Origin: Ruegeria atlantica
Lineage (GTDB): Bacteria; Pseudomonadota; Alphaproteobacteria; Rhodobacterales; Rhodobacteraceae
NCBI RefSeq assembly: GCF_013032505.1
Contig: NZ_WQCG01000009.1
Span: forward strand, 110,176-174,175
Length of the DNA stretch: 64,000 bases
Direction of reading: 5' to 3'
Both the position numbers and the translations under genes were made by a program. Positions 24,253-32,008 of the stretch are shown here, piece after piece (within the stretch, counting starts at the first letter, position 1; every line of letters begins with the position of its first letter). The notes beneath the pieces were generated by a model that was given only the letters and a program-made list of their open reading frames with translations, was not told where the DNA came from and made no database searches.

Positions 24253-25605
24253 TCACTCTTTGGCGATCTGTTGCGAGTCTGCGCCGTCCGACAGCAACCG
24301 AACCTCGCGCTGAGGGAAGGGAATCGATATCCCCTCGGCCTTGAAGGCGTCCCAGAGGGCGAGGTAAACATTGCCCCGAATGTTGGTTAGCCCCTTGGTC
24401 GGATCACTGATCCAAAACCGCAACACATAGTCCACGCTGCTGTCGCCGAACCCGGTGATATGGCAGACCGGCTCATGCGACCCCCCGCTGAGAACACGTT
24501 TCACTGTTTTGACCGACCGGATCGCCGTGGCGCGCACCTCATGCGGATCGTCGTCGTAGCTGGTGCCAAAATCGAGATCCAGACGCACATACCGGTCCGA
24601 ATGCGACCAGTTCACCACCTGATTGGTAATCAGGTCTTCGTTCGGGATCAGGTATTCACGCCCATCTCGGGTGACCACTGATACATAGCGCGCGCCAAGC
24701 GCATTGATCCAACCAAAGGTATCGCCCAACGAGATCACGTCGCCCGGTTTGATCGAGCGATCCATCAGGATGATGATTCCGGAAATCAGGTTCGACACAA
24801 CCTTTTGCAAGCCAAAACCGATGCCCACACCGATCGCACCTGACAACAGTGCGATGCCGGTCAGGTCGAACCCCAGGGTGCGAATAGCCACCATAAAGAC
24901 AGCACCATAGAGCAGAACCTGAATGCCTTTGGCCAACAGAACCTGCATCGAGGGCGTGATGTCGTCATTCCTCTGCAATCCCCGCTCTGCCGTGCGGGTC
25001 CCGATACGGGCCAGCGTCAGCAGCACGCCGATTAGCAGTATGGCCTTTAGTATCCCCAGAGCCGAGATGTGCAGATCACCGATGGAAATTGCGACGCCGT
25101 CCAAAAACTCAGCCACGTCATCCGTCAAATTCAGCGCAACCAGCGTTGCATAGACCCACATTGCCCATTTGAAGATCCGCCGCAGCGTGCGGTTACGCAC
25201 CAGTCGGGCCACCAGCGCAATCGCCAGCCACGCGGCGGCCAAGGTCGCGATCACGCCGATTATGTAACTGTGCGACGGCCAGGTCACATTCTGCATGATC
25301 AGGTACAGCGTCCAGGACAACAAAACGAAATAGACCAACGTCAGGCGCTGCATCAGCTGTACAAGAATGCGCAGCCGCCACTTTGGCCAGCCGGTCCGGG
25401 CCCGTGCCCAGGTCTCCCACCGGTGTTGCGTGACCAGTTTCAACACATATGCCAAAGCCCAGAGAACGAGGATGATTACCAACTGGTGCCGCCGCCAACC
25501 CGGAGTGACAATCAGATCGGCAAGTTTGGCGAACTGAACGGAAAACCCCGCGATCATGTTTTCATAAAGGTCCGACAGCGAACTGGGGATCAGGTCTTGG
25601 TTCAT
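24253..25605 (-). CDS. MscS-family mechanosensitive ion channel
   Basis: 450 residues. Several transmembrane helices fill the first half (LVIILVLWALAYVLKLVTQH; LVYFVLLSWTLYLIMQNVTW; SYIIGVIATLAAAWLAIALV). The pore helix and beta domain follow with GAIGVGIGFGLQKVVSNLIS and SIKPGDVISLGDTFGWINAL, then YLIPNEDLITNQVVNWSHSD. This is a medium-size MscS relative that releases osmolytes on hypo-osmotic shock. It is monocistronic, between rsfS and the leucine genes. Confidence 0.93.
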   Translation of the reverse strand: MNQDLIPSSLSDLYENMIAGFSVQFAKLADLIVTPGWRRHQLVIILVLWALAYVLKLVTQHRWETWARARTGWPKWRLRILVQLMQRLTLVYFVLLSWTLYLIMQNVTWPSHSYIIGVIATLAAAWLAIALVARLVRNRTLRRIFKWAMWVYATLVALNLTDDVAEFLDGVAISIGDLHISALGILKAILLIGVLLTLARIGTRTAERGLQRNDDITPSMQVLLAKGIQVLLYGAVFMVAIRTLGFDLTGIALLSGAIGVGIGFGLQKVVSNLISGIIILMDRSIKPGDVISLGDTFGWINALGARYVSVVTRDGREYLIPNEDLITNQVVNWSHSDRYVRLDLDFGTSYDDDPHEVRATAIRSVKTVKRVLSGGSHEPVCHITGFGDSSVDYVLRFWISDPTKGLTNIRGNVYLALWDAFKAEGISIPFPQREVRLLSDGADSQQIAKE

Positions 25606-25706
25606 GCACGTCTCCTGACCTCAGCTTGGACAGCGATGCGGCGCGATGCAAGCCCGGTGCGGGATTGAACCTTGATTGACGGCAAACCCCGTTATATCTG
25701 GAGCGC

Positions 25707-25814
25707 ATGAGACTCAATGTGGCCCAAGAACAGAATCTGGAAGACCGCGCGCGTCTGCGCGAACGGTTCTTTGGGGCTGCCCGCACGGTTCTGGCCCGCC
25801 TATCCGCGGCCTAA
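25707..25814 (+). CDS. Possible 35-residue small protein upstream of leuC
   Basis: An ATG preceded by GGAG (spacing only 3 nt) opens a 35-codon frame beginning MRLNVAQEQNLEDR and ending ARTVLARLSAA, followed by TAA. It is basic and helical in character. It contains five scattered Leu codons, not a run, so a classical leucine attenuator peptide is unlikely. TATATC at 25693-25698 may be a -10 box that would place the start of transcription close to this ATG. It may be real or only part of the leuC leader. Confidence 0.3.
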   Translation: MRLNVAQEQNLEDRARLRERFFGAARTVLARLSAA

Positions 25815-25857
25815 GCCACCTCGCCAGCTATTTCTCATTACATACGGGAGAGGACCG

Positions 25858-27261
25858 ATGTCCCCCAAAACACTCTATGACAAGATCTGGGATGCCCATG
25901 TCGCGCACGAAGCCGATGATGGTACCTGCCTGCTTTATATCGACCGACATCTGGTTCACGAAGTGACCAGCCCGCAAGCCTTTGAAGGGCTGCGCATGGC
26001 CGGTCGTCCGGTGCGCGCACCGGAAAAGACCATTGCGGTACCAGACCACAACGTGCCGACAACAGCCGATCGCGTGAACGGCATCGAAAACCCCGAATCG
26101 CGCATTCAGGTCGAAGCACTGGACAAGAACGCCAAGGATTTCGGCATTCACTATTACCCGGTGAATGATGTGCGTCAGGGCATCGTGCACATCGTCGGCC
26201 CCGAACAAGGCTGGACCCTGCCCGGCATGACCGTTGTTTGCGGCGACAGCCACACCGCCACCCATGGCGCGTTTGGTGCGCTGGCCCACGGCATCGGCAC
26301 GTCCGAGGTTGAGCACGTTCTGGCCACGCAAACCCTGATCCAGAAGAAGTCCAAGAACATGAAGGTGGAAATCACCGGCAAATTGCAGCCGGGTGTGACC
26401 GCCAAGGACATCACTCTTGCCGTTATCGGCGAGACCGGCACTGCTGGCGGCACCGGCTATGTCATCGAATATTGCGGTGAAGCGATCCGCGATCTGTCGA
26501 TGGAAGGCCGCATGACCGTCTGCAATATGGCGATCGAAGGCGGCGCCCGCGCAGGCCTGATTGCGCCTGATGAAACCACTTTCGAATACGTCAAAGGTCG
26601 CCCACATGCCCCGAAGGGTGCCCAGTGGGAAGCTGCTCTGACGTGGTGGAAAACGCTTTTCACCGACGAAGACGCCCATTTCGACAAGGTCATCACGCTG
26701 CGCGGCGAAGACATCGCGCCGGTCGTCACATGGGGCACCAGCCCCGAGGATGTTCTGCCAATCACTGCAACCGTGCCGCAGCCCGAAGATTTCGAAGGCG
26801 GCAAGGTCGAAGCAGCGCGTCGTTCGATCGAGTACATGGGGCTGGAAGCCGGTCAAAAGCTGAGCGATGTCGAGATCGACACTGTTTTCATCGGCTCGTG
26901 CACCAACGGCCGTATCGAAGACCTGCGCGCTGCGGCTGAAATCCTGAAGGGCAAAAAGATCAAGGACGGCATGCGTGCCATGGTCGTGCCAGGTTCAGGT
27001 TTGGTCCGCGCTCAGGCCGAGGAAGAAGGTCTGGCCGAAATTTTCAAAGAAGCCGGGTTCGAATGGCGTCTGGCGGGATGCTCGATGTGTCTGGCAATGA
27101 ATCCGGATCAGTTGCAGCCGGGCGAACGCTGTGCCGCGACCTCGAACCGCAACTTCGAAGGCCGTCAGGGCCGGGGCGGACGCACCCATTTGCTGAGCCC
27201 GGCGATGGCTGCCGCAGCGGCAATCACAGGACGGCTGACAGACGTCCGTGAATTGATGTAA
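25858..27261 (+). CDS. leuC: 3-isopropylmalate dehydratase large subunit LeuC
   Basis: 467 residues from ATG 25858, which follows GGGAGAGGA; an upstream extension to 25717 is not supported. It begins MSPKTLYDKIWDAHVAHEAD and carries the aconitase-type signatures CGDSHTATHGAFGALAHGIG and IGSCTNGRIEDLRAAAEI, then WRLAGCSMCLAMNPDQLQPG. The Cys residues in these bind the [4Fe-4S] cluster. With LeuD it isomerises 2-isopropylmalate to 3-isopropylmalate in leucine synthesis. It is separated from leuD by an unrelated membrane-protein gene. Confidence 0.97.
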   Translation: MSPKTLYDKIWDAHVAHEADDGTCLLYIDRHLVHEVTSPQAFEGLRMAGRPVRAPEKTIAVPDHNVPTTADRVNGIENPESRIQVEALDKNAKDFGIHYYPVNDVRQGIVHIVGPEQGWTLPGMTVVCGDSHTATHGAFGALAHGIGTSEVEHVLATQTLIQKKSKNMKVEITGKLQPGVTAKDITLAVIGETGTAGGTGYVIEYCGEAIRDLSMEGRMTVCNMAIEGGARAGLIAPDETTFEYVKGRPHAPKGAQWEAALTWWKTLFTDEDAHFDKVITLRGEDIAPVVTWGTSPEDVLPITATVPQPEDFEGGKVEAARRSIEYMGLEAGQKLSDVEIDTVFIGSCTNGRIEDLRAAAEILKGKKIKDGMRAMVVPGSGLVRAQAEEEGLAEIFKEAGFEWRLAGCSMCLAMNPDQLQPGERCAATSNRNFEGRQGRGGRTHLLSPAMAAAAAITGRLTDVRELM

Positions 27262-27298
27262 GGTCCCCTCATATCTAGATATTTGAGGGATTGAAAAC

Positions 27299-27853
27299 AT
27301 GAGTGACTGGGTCAAATGGCTCCTGCTGGGGCTACTATCCATAGCGTTCGGTATCTTTGTACTGGGCGCGCCAGTTGTGGCGTCCGTCGCGGTGACGGTG
27401 GTAACCGGTGTGTTGCTGCTGATATCAGGCGCGCTGCAGGTTGTTGGCGGCTTTACGGTTGAAGGCACCGGCAACAAAATTCTGTCACTCATCATGGGTG
27501 CGGTGATGCTGTTTCTGGGCTGGTCCTTCCTGGACCACCCTTTGCAGGGAACCCTGACCTTGGCGACCGTGATGCTGATCCTGTTCATGGCAGGCGGCAT
27601 CGCGCGGGTTATTCTGTCGTTCCAGATGAAAGGAACACAGTTTTTCTGGCCCACGATGGTCTCGGGCATCTTGTCGATCGTCCTTGCCGGTATCATCTGG
27701 ACATATGTAGGAAGCGATCCTCAGGTGCTGCTCAGCATTCTGGGCATTTTCCTGGGCATTGAGATGCTGTTCAACGGGTTCGGATTGGTCTTCATGGCGT
27801 TCTTCATCAAAAACGCACCAAACGACGCAACAACTGAAGCGAAAGAAGCTTAA
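27299..27853 (+). CDS. HdeD-family (DUF308) membrane protein between leuC and leuD
   Basis: 184 residues with six hydrophobic helices, for example WLLLGLLSIAFGIFVLGAPV, VTVVTGVLLLISGALQVVGG, ATVMLILFMAGGIARVILSF and IVLAGIIWTYVG. The internal repeat of paired helices with a Gly-rich turn is typical of the HdeD acid-resistance family; in most bacteria the exact role is unknown. It lies 37 bp after leuC and 42 bp before leuD on the same strand, so it is probably co-transcribed with them. Confidence 0.88.
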   Translation: MSDWVKWLLLGLLSIAFGIFVLGAPVVASVAVTVVTGVLLLISGALQVVGGFTVEGTGNKILSLIMGAVMLFLGWSFLDHPLQGTLTLATVMLILFMAGGIARVILSFQMKGTQFFWPTMVSGILSIVLAGIIWTYVGSDPQVLLSILGIFLGIEMLFNGFGLVFMAFFIKNAPNDATTEAKEA

Positions 27854-27895
27854 ACGCGGGGCATGGGCGCGGCCCTCTCCCGCAGGAGTGTAGAC

Positions 27896-28501
27896 ATGGA
27901 AAAGTTCGACAAAGTCCACGGGGTGGCCGCCCCAATGCCGCTGATCAATATCGACACCGATATGATCATCCCGAAAGTGCACCTGAAAACCATCAAACGG
28001 TCCGGCCTTGGCGTCGTGCTGTTTGACGAGATGCGCTATCACGATCATGGCGGCGAGAACGAGGATTTCGTTCTAAACAAGCCCGCCTATCGCCAGACTG
28101 AGATTCTGGTTGCAGGCGACAATTTCGGCTGTGGGTCGTCGCGAGAACACGCGCCATGGGCAATCAAGGATTTCGGCATCAAGGTCGTGATCTCGACCAG
28201 CTTCGCCGACATCTTCTTCAACAACTGCTTCAAGAACGGAATCCTGCCCATCGTGGTGGAAGAGGAACATCACGCTATTCTGATGGATGACGCACATAAG
28301 GGCGAAAACGCCCGCATGACCGTGCATTTAGAAGATCAGCAAATCACCACCTCGGATGGTGTTGTGATCGAGTTCGACATCGACCCCCACCGTAAGCACT
28401 GCTTGTTGAATGGTCTGGACGATATCGGCCTGACGATGGAGAAAGATCACCACATCGACAAATTTGAGGATCACGCAAGCCAGGCTCGCCCCTGGGTCTG
28501 A
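27896..28501 (+). CDS. leuD: 3-isopropylmalate dehydratase small subunit LeuD
   Basis: 201 residues from ATG 27896, preceded by AGGAG. Family signatures are FDKVHGVAAPMPLINIDTDM near the start and DNFGCGSSREHAPWAIKDFG in the swivel domain. FADIFFNNCFKNGILPIVVE follows. It is the small subunit that completes the LeuCD isomerase in the cytoplasm. A hairpin at 28536 probably ends the transcript. Confidence 0.96.
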   Translation: MEKFDKVHGVAAPMPLINIDTDMIIPKVHLKTIKRSGLGVVLFDEMRYHDHGGENEDFVLNKPAYRQTEILVAGDNFGCGSSREHAPWAIKDFGIKVVISTSFADIFFNNCFKNGILPIVVEEEHHAILMDDAHKGENARMTVHLEDQQITTSDGVVIEFDIDPHRKHCLLNGLDDIGLTMEKDHHIDKFEDHASQARPWV

Positions 28502-28535
28502 TTCCAAGAACGAATCTGTGGATACTCAACCTATC

Positions 28536-28570
28536 GGGGTCGCTTTGGCGGCCCCGTTCGCATTCTTGGG
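28536..28570 (+). terminator. Probable terminator after leuD
   Basis: GGGGTCGC (28536-28543), loop TTTG, GCGGCCCC (28548-28555) forms an 8-bp stem with one G-U pair, followed by GTTCGCATTCTTGG, which is only moderately T-rich. Confidence 0.55.
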
Positions 28571-28830
28571 GTTATCAATCCAACAACCACAACATGTAGT
28601 GTCGGCCTTGTGATGCACGCCGAATTTGCGACGAAAATGATGCAAAGGCGCACCAGTTTCGCCATCTTTTTGCCCGAAATCACGTGTTTTCTGCAGCTTG
28701 GCTTGAGCGGAATGCCGCTTATCGTCAGTGTTGGCGATTAAAGAGGCACCCGTAGAAAATTAATTGTCGGGCACAAGTTGGGACGAAACCGTCAAAGAAG
28801 CGGTCAATCCGGTTTGAAAGGGTTTGGATA
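28571..28830. other. Intergenic region after leuD, no gene seen
   Basis: About 260 bp between the leuD hairpin and the next gene. I see no coding frame with a ribosome binding site, no tRNA and no strong hairpin. It must hold the promoter of the 28831 gene, but no convincing -35/-10 pair stands out. Confidence 0.5.
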
Positions 28831-29661
28831 GTGATTGCGCGCACAACAGGGGCGGCGATTCGGGGAATATTGGTCGCACTTATGGTGCTGACGCCCGCGT
28901 TGTACCTGCCTGTATCGTCTACGAATGGGACCGAGATTGTCGTCTTTCTCGCCATTCTCGCGTTTTTCCTGACGTTCGCCGAATATAACTCTGCCTTTCC
29001 CAGCTTTATCGAATTCCGTGATGCACCGCCTGTGAACCGTTTGCGCTTTGTCGGGCTGATGTCGATGATCACTTTCCTGACACTCATCTGCAAGAACGCC
29101 TATACGCCGACTACTTTGACGACGACATTCTATTCCTTTGGTGTGGGTGTCGCGAATGTGGTCGACTTTCCCTATTCGCCGGTTCGACTGATCATCCTGA
29201 TGCTGCCGGCGGATGCAAGTACACCATTGATCGAACTGGTTCGCATTTCCGCCAGCGTCGCATATGTCGCTGCATTGGTGACGATTGCCAGCTTTGCCTA
29301 TGCGGTGAAAGTGCGCGGTTGGCCAACCGGGAACGGCGCATTCAATGTCTGGACCAATCTACCTCTGTTCGACCCGACCAAAGGCGGTGACGTGGTCACG
29401 CGACTGCAGCGCGACGGGCGTTTGAACATTTGTATCGGTATCCTGCTGCCGTTCCTGATCCCGGCGCTGATCAAACTGTTGACCGACTATGCCGAGCCGA
29501 TCTCACTGAGCAATCCTCAGACACTGATCTGGACGCTCAGCGCTTGGGCTTTCCTGCCAGCCAGCATGATCATGCGTGGCATGGCAACCCTGCGTATTGC
29601 CAACCTGATCGTCGAGAAGCGGCGCGCTTATTCTACAGCCGAGTCTACGCAGACCGCATGA
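28831..29661 (+). CDS. Multi-helix membrane protein, unknown function
   Basis: 276 residues starting with GTG, with AAGGG about 9 nt upstream. At least six hydrophobic segments are seen, including IRGILVALMVLTPALYLPVS, EIVVFLAILAFFLTFAEYNS, FVGLMSMITFLTLICKN and CIGILLPFLIPALIKLLTDY. A soluble loop has VWTNLPLFDPTKGGDVVTRL. I do not recognise the family. The stop overlaps the start of the downstream exported endonuclease/phosphatase (ATGA), so the two are produced together. Confidence 0.8.
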   Translation: MIARTTGAAIRGILVALMVLTPALYLPVSSTNGTEIVVFLAILAFFLTFAEYNSAFPSFIEFRDAPPVNRLRFVGLMSMITFLTLICKNAYTPTTLTTTFYSFGVGVANVVDFPYSPVRLIILMLPADASTPLIELVRISASVAYVAALVTIASFAYAVKVRGWPTGNGAFNVWTNLPLFDPTKGGDVVTRLQRDGRLNICIGILLPFLIPALIKLLTDYAEPISLSNPQTLIWTLSAWAFLPASMIMRGMATLRIANLIVEKRRAYSTAESTQTA

Positions 29662-30689
29662 TCCGCATCATAATCCTGCTTCTGTTGCCCGTTATGGCGC
29701 AGGCAGAGACGATCCGTATTGCCACCTACAACACAGAACTCAGCCGCGATGGACCGGGGTTGCTGCTGCGGGATATTCGCCGCGGAGATGATCAGGTTAC
29801 GGCAGTCATCGGGGTTTTGGCGCAAACTCGTCCCGATATCATTGCGCTGCAGGGTATCGACTGGGATTTTGAGGGGCAGGCGCTTGCAGCCCTAGCAAGT
29901 CGGTTACGCGAAGCCGGTTTAGACTATCCCTACACGTTCGCAGATCGGCCGAATTCCGGTCTGGAAACGAATCTGGATATGGACGGAGACGGCCGCACCA
30001 GTGGCCCCGGCGACGCACAGGGCTGGGGGCGGTTCACCGGTCAGGGTGGCCTGGCTGTAATGTCCCGTTATCCTATCGCTTTGGATCAGGTTCAGGACCT
30101 TTCTGATTTGTTATGGCGGGACCTTCCCGGCGCTGAACTGCCCCACCGCGGCACGGCGCCCTTCCCATCAGAACAGGCCCAAAACGTTCAGCGACTGTCT
30201 TCGGTAGCTCATTGGGTTGTGCCTATCGAAACTCCCGGGGGGCCGCTGGATTTGATGACCTTTCATGCCTCACCCCCCGTGTTTGACGGGCCCGAGGATC
30301 GCAACGGTCTGCGAAACCGGGATGAGATTCGCCTCTGGTCTGCAGTGTTGGACGGGGATGTCGGGCGCGCACCCAGTGGCCCGTTTGTCATCGCCGGGGA
30401 TGTCAATCTGGACCCAGAACGGGGCGATGGGCGAAAAGAAGCGATCCGAAACCTTTTGAATGACCCGCGCGTTCAGGACCCTTCGCCTGAAAGTCCCTCA
30501 GGTGAGTTGACGACCGTGGTCTGGAAGGCGGTTGGCGCGATGCGGGTTGATTATGTCCTGCCGTCCAAGCATTGGCAGGTGGCAGATTCAGGTGTGCACT
30601 GGCCTGCCGCAGGCACCAATGAACGCAAAACTGCGGAAACTGCCAGTCGTCACCGGCTGATCTGGGTCGACCTGAAATTACCGCGCTGA
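29658..30689 (+). CDS. Exported endonuclease/exonuclease/phosphatase family protein
   Basis: 343 residues from ATG 29658 (ATGA overlap with the upstream gene), with a signal peptide (MIRIIILLLLPVMAQA). The EEP fold motifs are present: IRIATYNTELSRDG at the start, RPDIIALQGIDWDFE (the usual metal-binding Glu is replaced by Gln-Gly), FVIAGDVNLDPERGDGRKEA and the final ASRHRLIWVDLKL. Metal-dependent phosphodiester or phosphomonoester hydrolysis in the periplasm is likely; the substrate could be extracellular DNA, phospholipid or phytate-like esters. Some roseobacter homologues are linked to phosphate acquisition, but no Pho box is evident here. Confidence 0.85.
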   Translation: MIRIIILLLLPVMAQAETIRIATYNTELSRDGPGLLLRDIRRGDDQVTAVIGVLAQTRPDIIALQGIDWDFEGQALAALASRLREAGLDYPYTFADRPNSGLETNLDMDGDGRTSGPGDAQGWGRFTGQGGLAVMSRYPIALDQVQDLSDLLWRDLPGAELPHRGTAPFPSEQAQNVQRLSSVAHWVVPIETPGGPLDLMTFHASPPVFDGPEDRNGLRNRDEIRLWSAVLDGDVGRAPSGPFVIAGDVNLDPERGDGRKEAIRNLLNDPRVQDPSPESPSGELTTVVWKAVGAMRVDYVLPSKHWQVADSGVHWPAAGTNERKTAETASRHRLIWVDLKLPR

Positions 30690-30855
30690 TACGGCCGCTT
30701 GCGCCTTGTTCTGGCCTGACAAACAGGCCCGGCGCAATTTTCAGACGCTAACGGAAACAAACCTGTATTTTCCTTGCCCTCAGGCGAGATCGTCTCATTG
30801 ACCCGATGCCGCGCAGACGCTAGGGCCTGTGCTGTAAAACGCAAGGAGATCCTTC

Positions 30856-31959
30856 ATGTCCAACCCCTCGCTCCTCATCCTGCCCGGAGACGGAATTGGC
30901 CCCGAAGTCATGGCCGAAGTGCGCAGAGTCATCGACTGGTTCGGTGCCAATCGTGGCCTAGAATTCGACGTGAGCGAGGATCTGGTCGGCGGTGCAGCCT
31001 ACGACGCCCATGGAAAGCCACTATCGGACGAAACCATGGCCAAGGCGCAAGAGGTTGACGCGGTTCTTCTGGGTGCCGTTGGCGGCCCGAAATACGACGA
31101 TCTGGATTTCAGCCTCAAGCCCGAGCGTGGCCTGCTGCGCCTGCGTAAAGAAATGGACCTGTATTCCAACCTGCGTCCGGCGCAGTGCTTTGACGCACTG
31201 GCTGATTTCTCGTCGCTGAAGAAAGACATCGTTGCCGGCCTCGACATCATGATCGTGCGCGAGCTGACCTCGGGCGTCTATTTCGGAGAGCCGCGGGGCA
31301 TTTTTGAGGAAGGCAATGAGCGTGTTGGCATCAACACCCAGCGCTATACTGAATCCGAGATCGAACGCGCCGCGCGCTCGGCCTTTGAACTGGCGATGCG
31401 CCGGGGCAAGAAGGTCTGCTCGATGGAGAAGGCCAATGTCATGGAATCCGGCATCCTGTGGCGCGAGGTCGTGGAACGTGTGGCCAAGGAATACCCAGAG
31501 GTAGAGCTGAGCCATATGTATGCCGACAATGGTGCGATGCAGTTGGTGCGTGCGCCCAAACAGTTCGACGTCATCCTGACAGACAACCTGTTCGGCGACA
31601 TCCTGTCGGATTGCGCCGCGATGCTAACCGGCTCGTTGGGTATGCTGCCTTCGGCCAGCTTGGGTGCTCCGATGGCGAACGGCCGTCCCAAGGCGATGTA
31701 TGAACCCGTCCATGGCTCTGCTCCGGATATCACCGGTCAGGGAAAAGCTAACCCAATCGCCTGTATCCTCAGCTTCGCCATGGCGCTGCGCTACAGCTTT
31801 GATCAGCTTGAGGAAGCAGATCGTCTTGAAGCTGCGATCGAGAAAGTGCTGGCCGACGGTGTTCGCACAGGCGACCTGTTGGCAGATGAAGGCGTCACGC
31901 CGGTTTCGACCACGGAGATGGGTGATGCGATTTTGGCCGCCCTTGACGACAGCCTCTGA
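30856..31959 (+). CDS. leuB: 3-isopropylmalate dehydrogenase LeuB
   Basis: 367 residues. AAGGAG precedes the ATG at good spacing. Signatures are LLILPGDGIGPEVMAEVRRV at the start, the substrate-binding Arg stretch ERGLLRLRKEMDLYSNLRPA, and the metal/NAD region NLFGDILSDCAAMLTGSLGM. MYEPVHGSAPDITGQGKANP lies in the C-terminal half. It catalyses the oxidative decarboxylation of 3-isopropylmalate in leucine biosynthesis. It is followed by a strong terminator and is likely transcribed alone. Confidence 0.98.
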   Translation: MSNPSLLILPGDGIGPEVMAEVRRVIDWFGANRGLEFDVSEDLVGGAAYDAHGKPLSDETMAKAQEVDAVLLGAVGGPKYDDLDFSLKPERGLLRLRKEMDLYSNLRPAQCFDALADFSSLKKDIVAGLDIMIVRELTSGVYFGEPRGIFEEGNERVGINTQRYTESEIERAARSAFELAMRRGKKVCSMEKANVMESGILWREVVERVAKEYPEVELSHMYADNGAMQLVRAPKQFDVILTDNLFGDILSDCAAMLTGSLGMLPSASLGAPMANGRPKAMYEPVHGSAPDITGQGKANPIACILSFAMALRYSFDQLEEADRLEAAIEKVLADGVRTGDLLADEGVTPVSTTEMGDAILAALDDSL

Positions 31960-31982
31960 TCAGACGCTCATTCAATTCAAAA

Positions 31983-32008
31983 GGCGGTGCCAGCGCACCG
32001 CCTTTTTT
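31983..32008. terminator. Bidirectional terminator between leuB and the PBP1A gene
   Basis: GGCGGTGC (31983-31990), loop CAGC, GCACCGCC (31995-32002), then TTTTTT on the plus strand. On the minus strand the stem is followed by TTTTGAATTG, so it can end both convergent transcripts. The T-run overlaps the last codon of the minus-strand gene. Confidence 0.9.

Noticed and set aside
25828..26856. Minus-strand frame (342 codons) within leuC
   Set aside because: Antisense to LeuC, which has full catalytic motifs; no ribosome binding site or family match.
28725..29093. Minus-strand frame over the start of the 28831 membrane-protein gene
   Set aside because: Composition is that of a shadow frame (Arg/Ser/Thr rich) and it is antisense to a hydrophobic, helix-forming coding frame.
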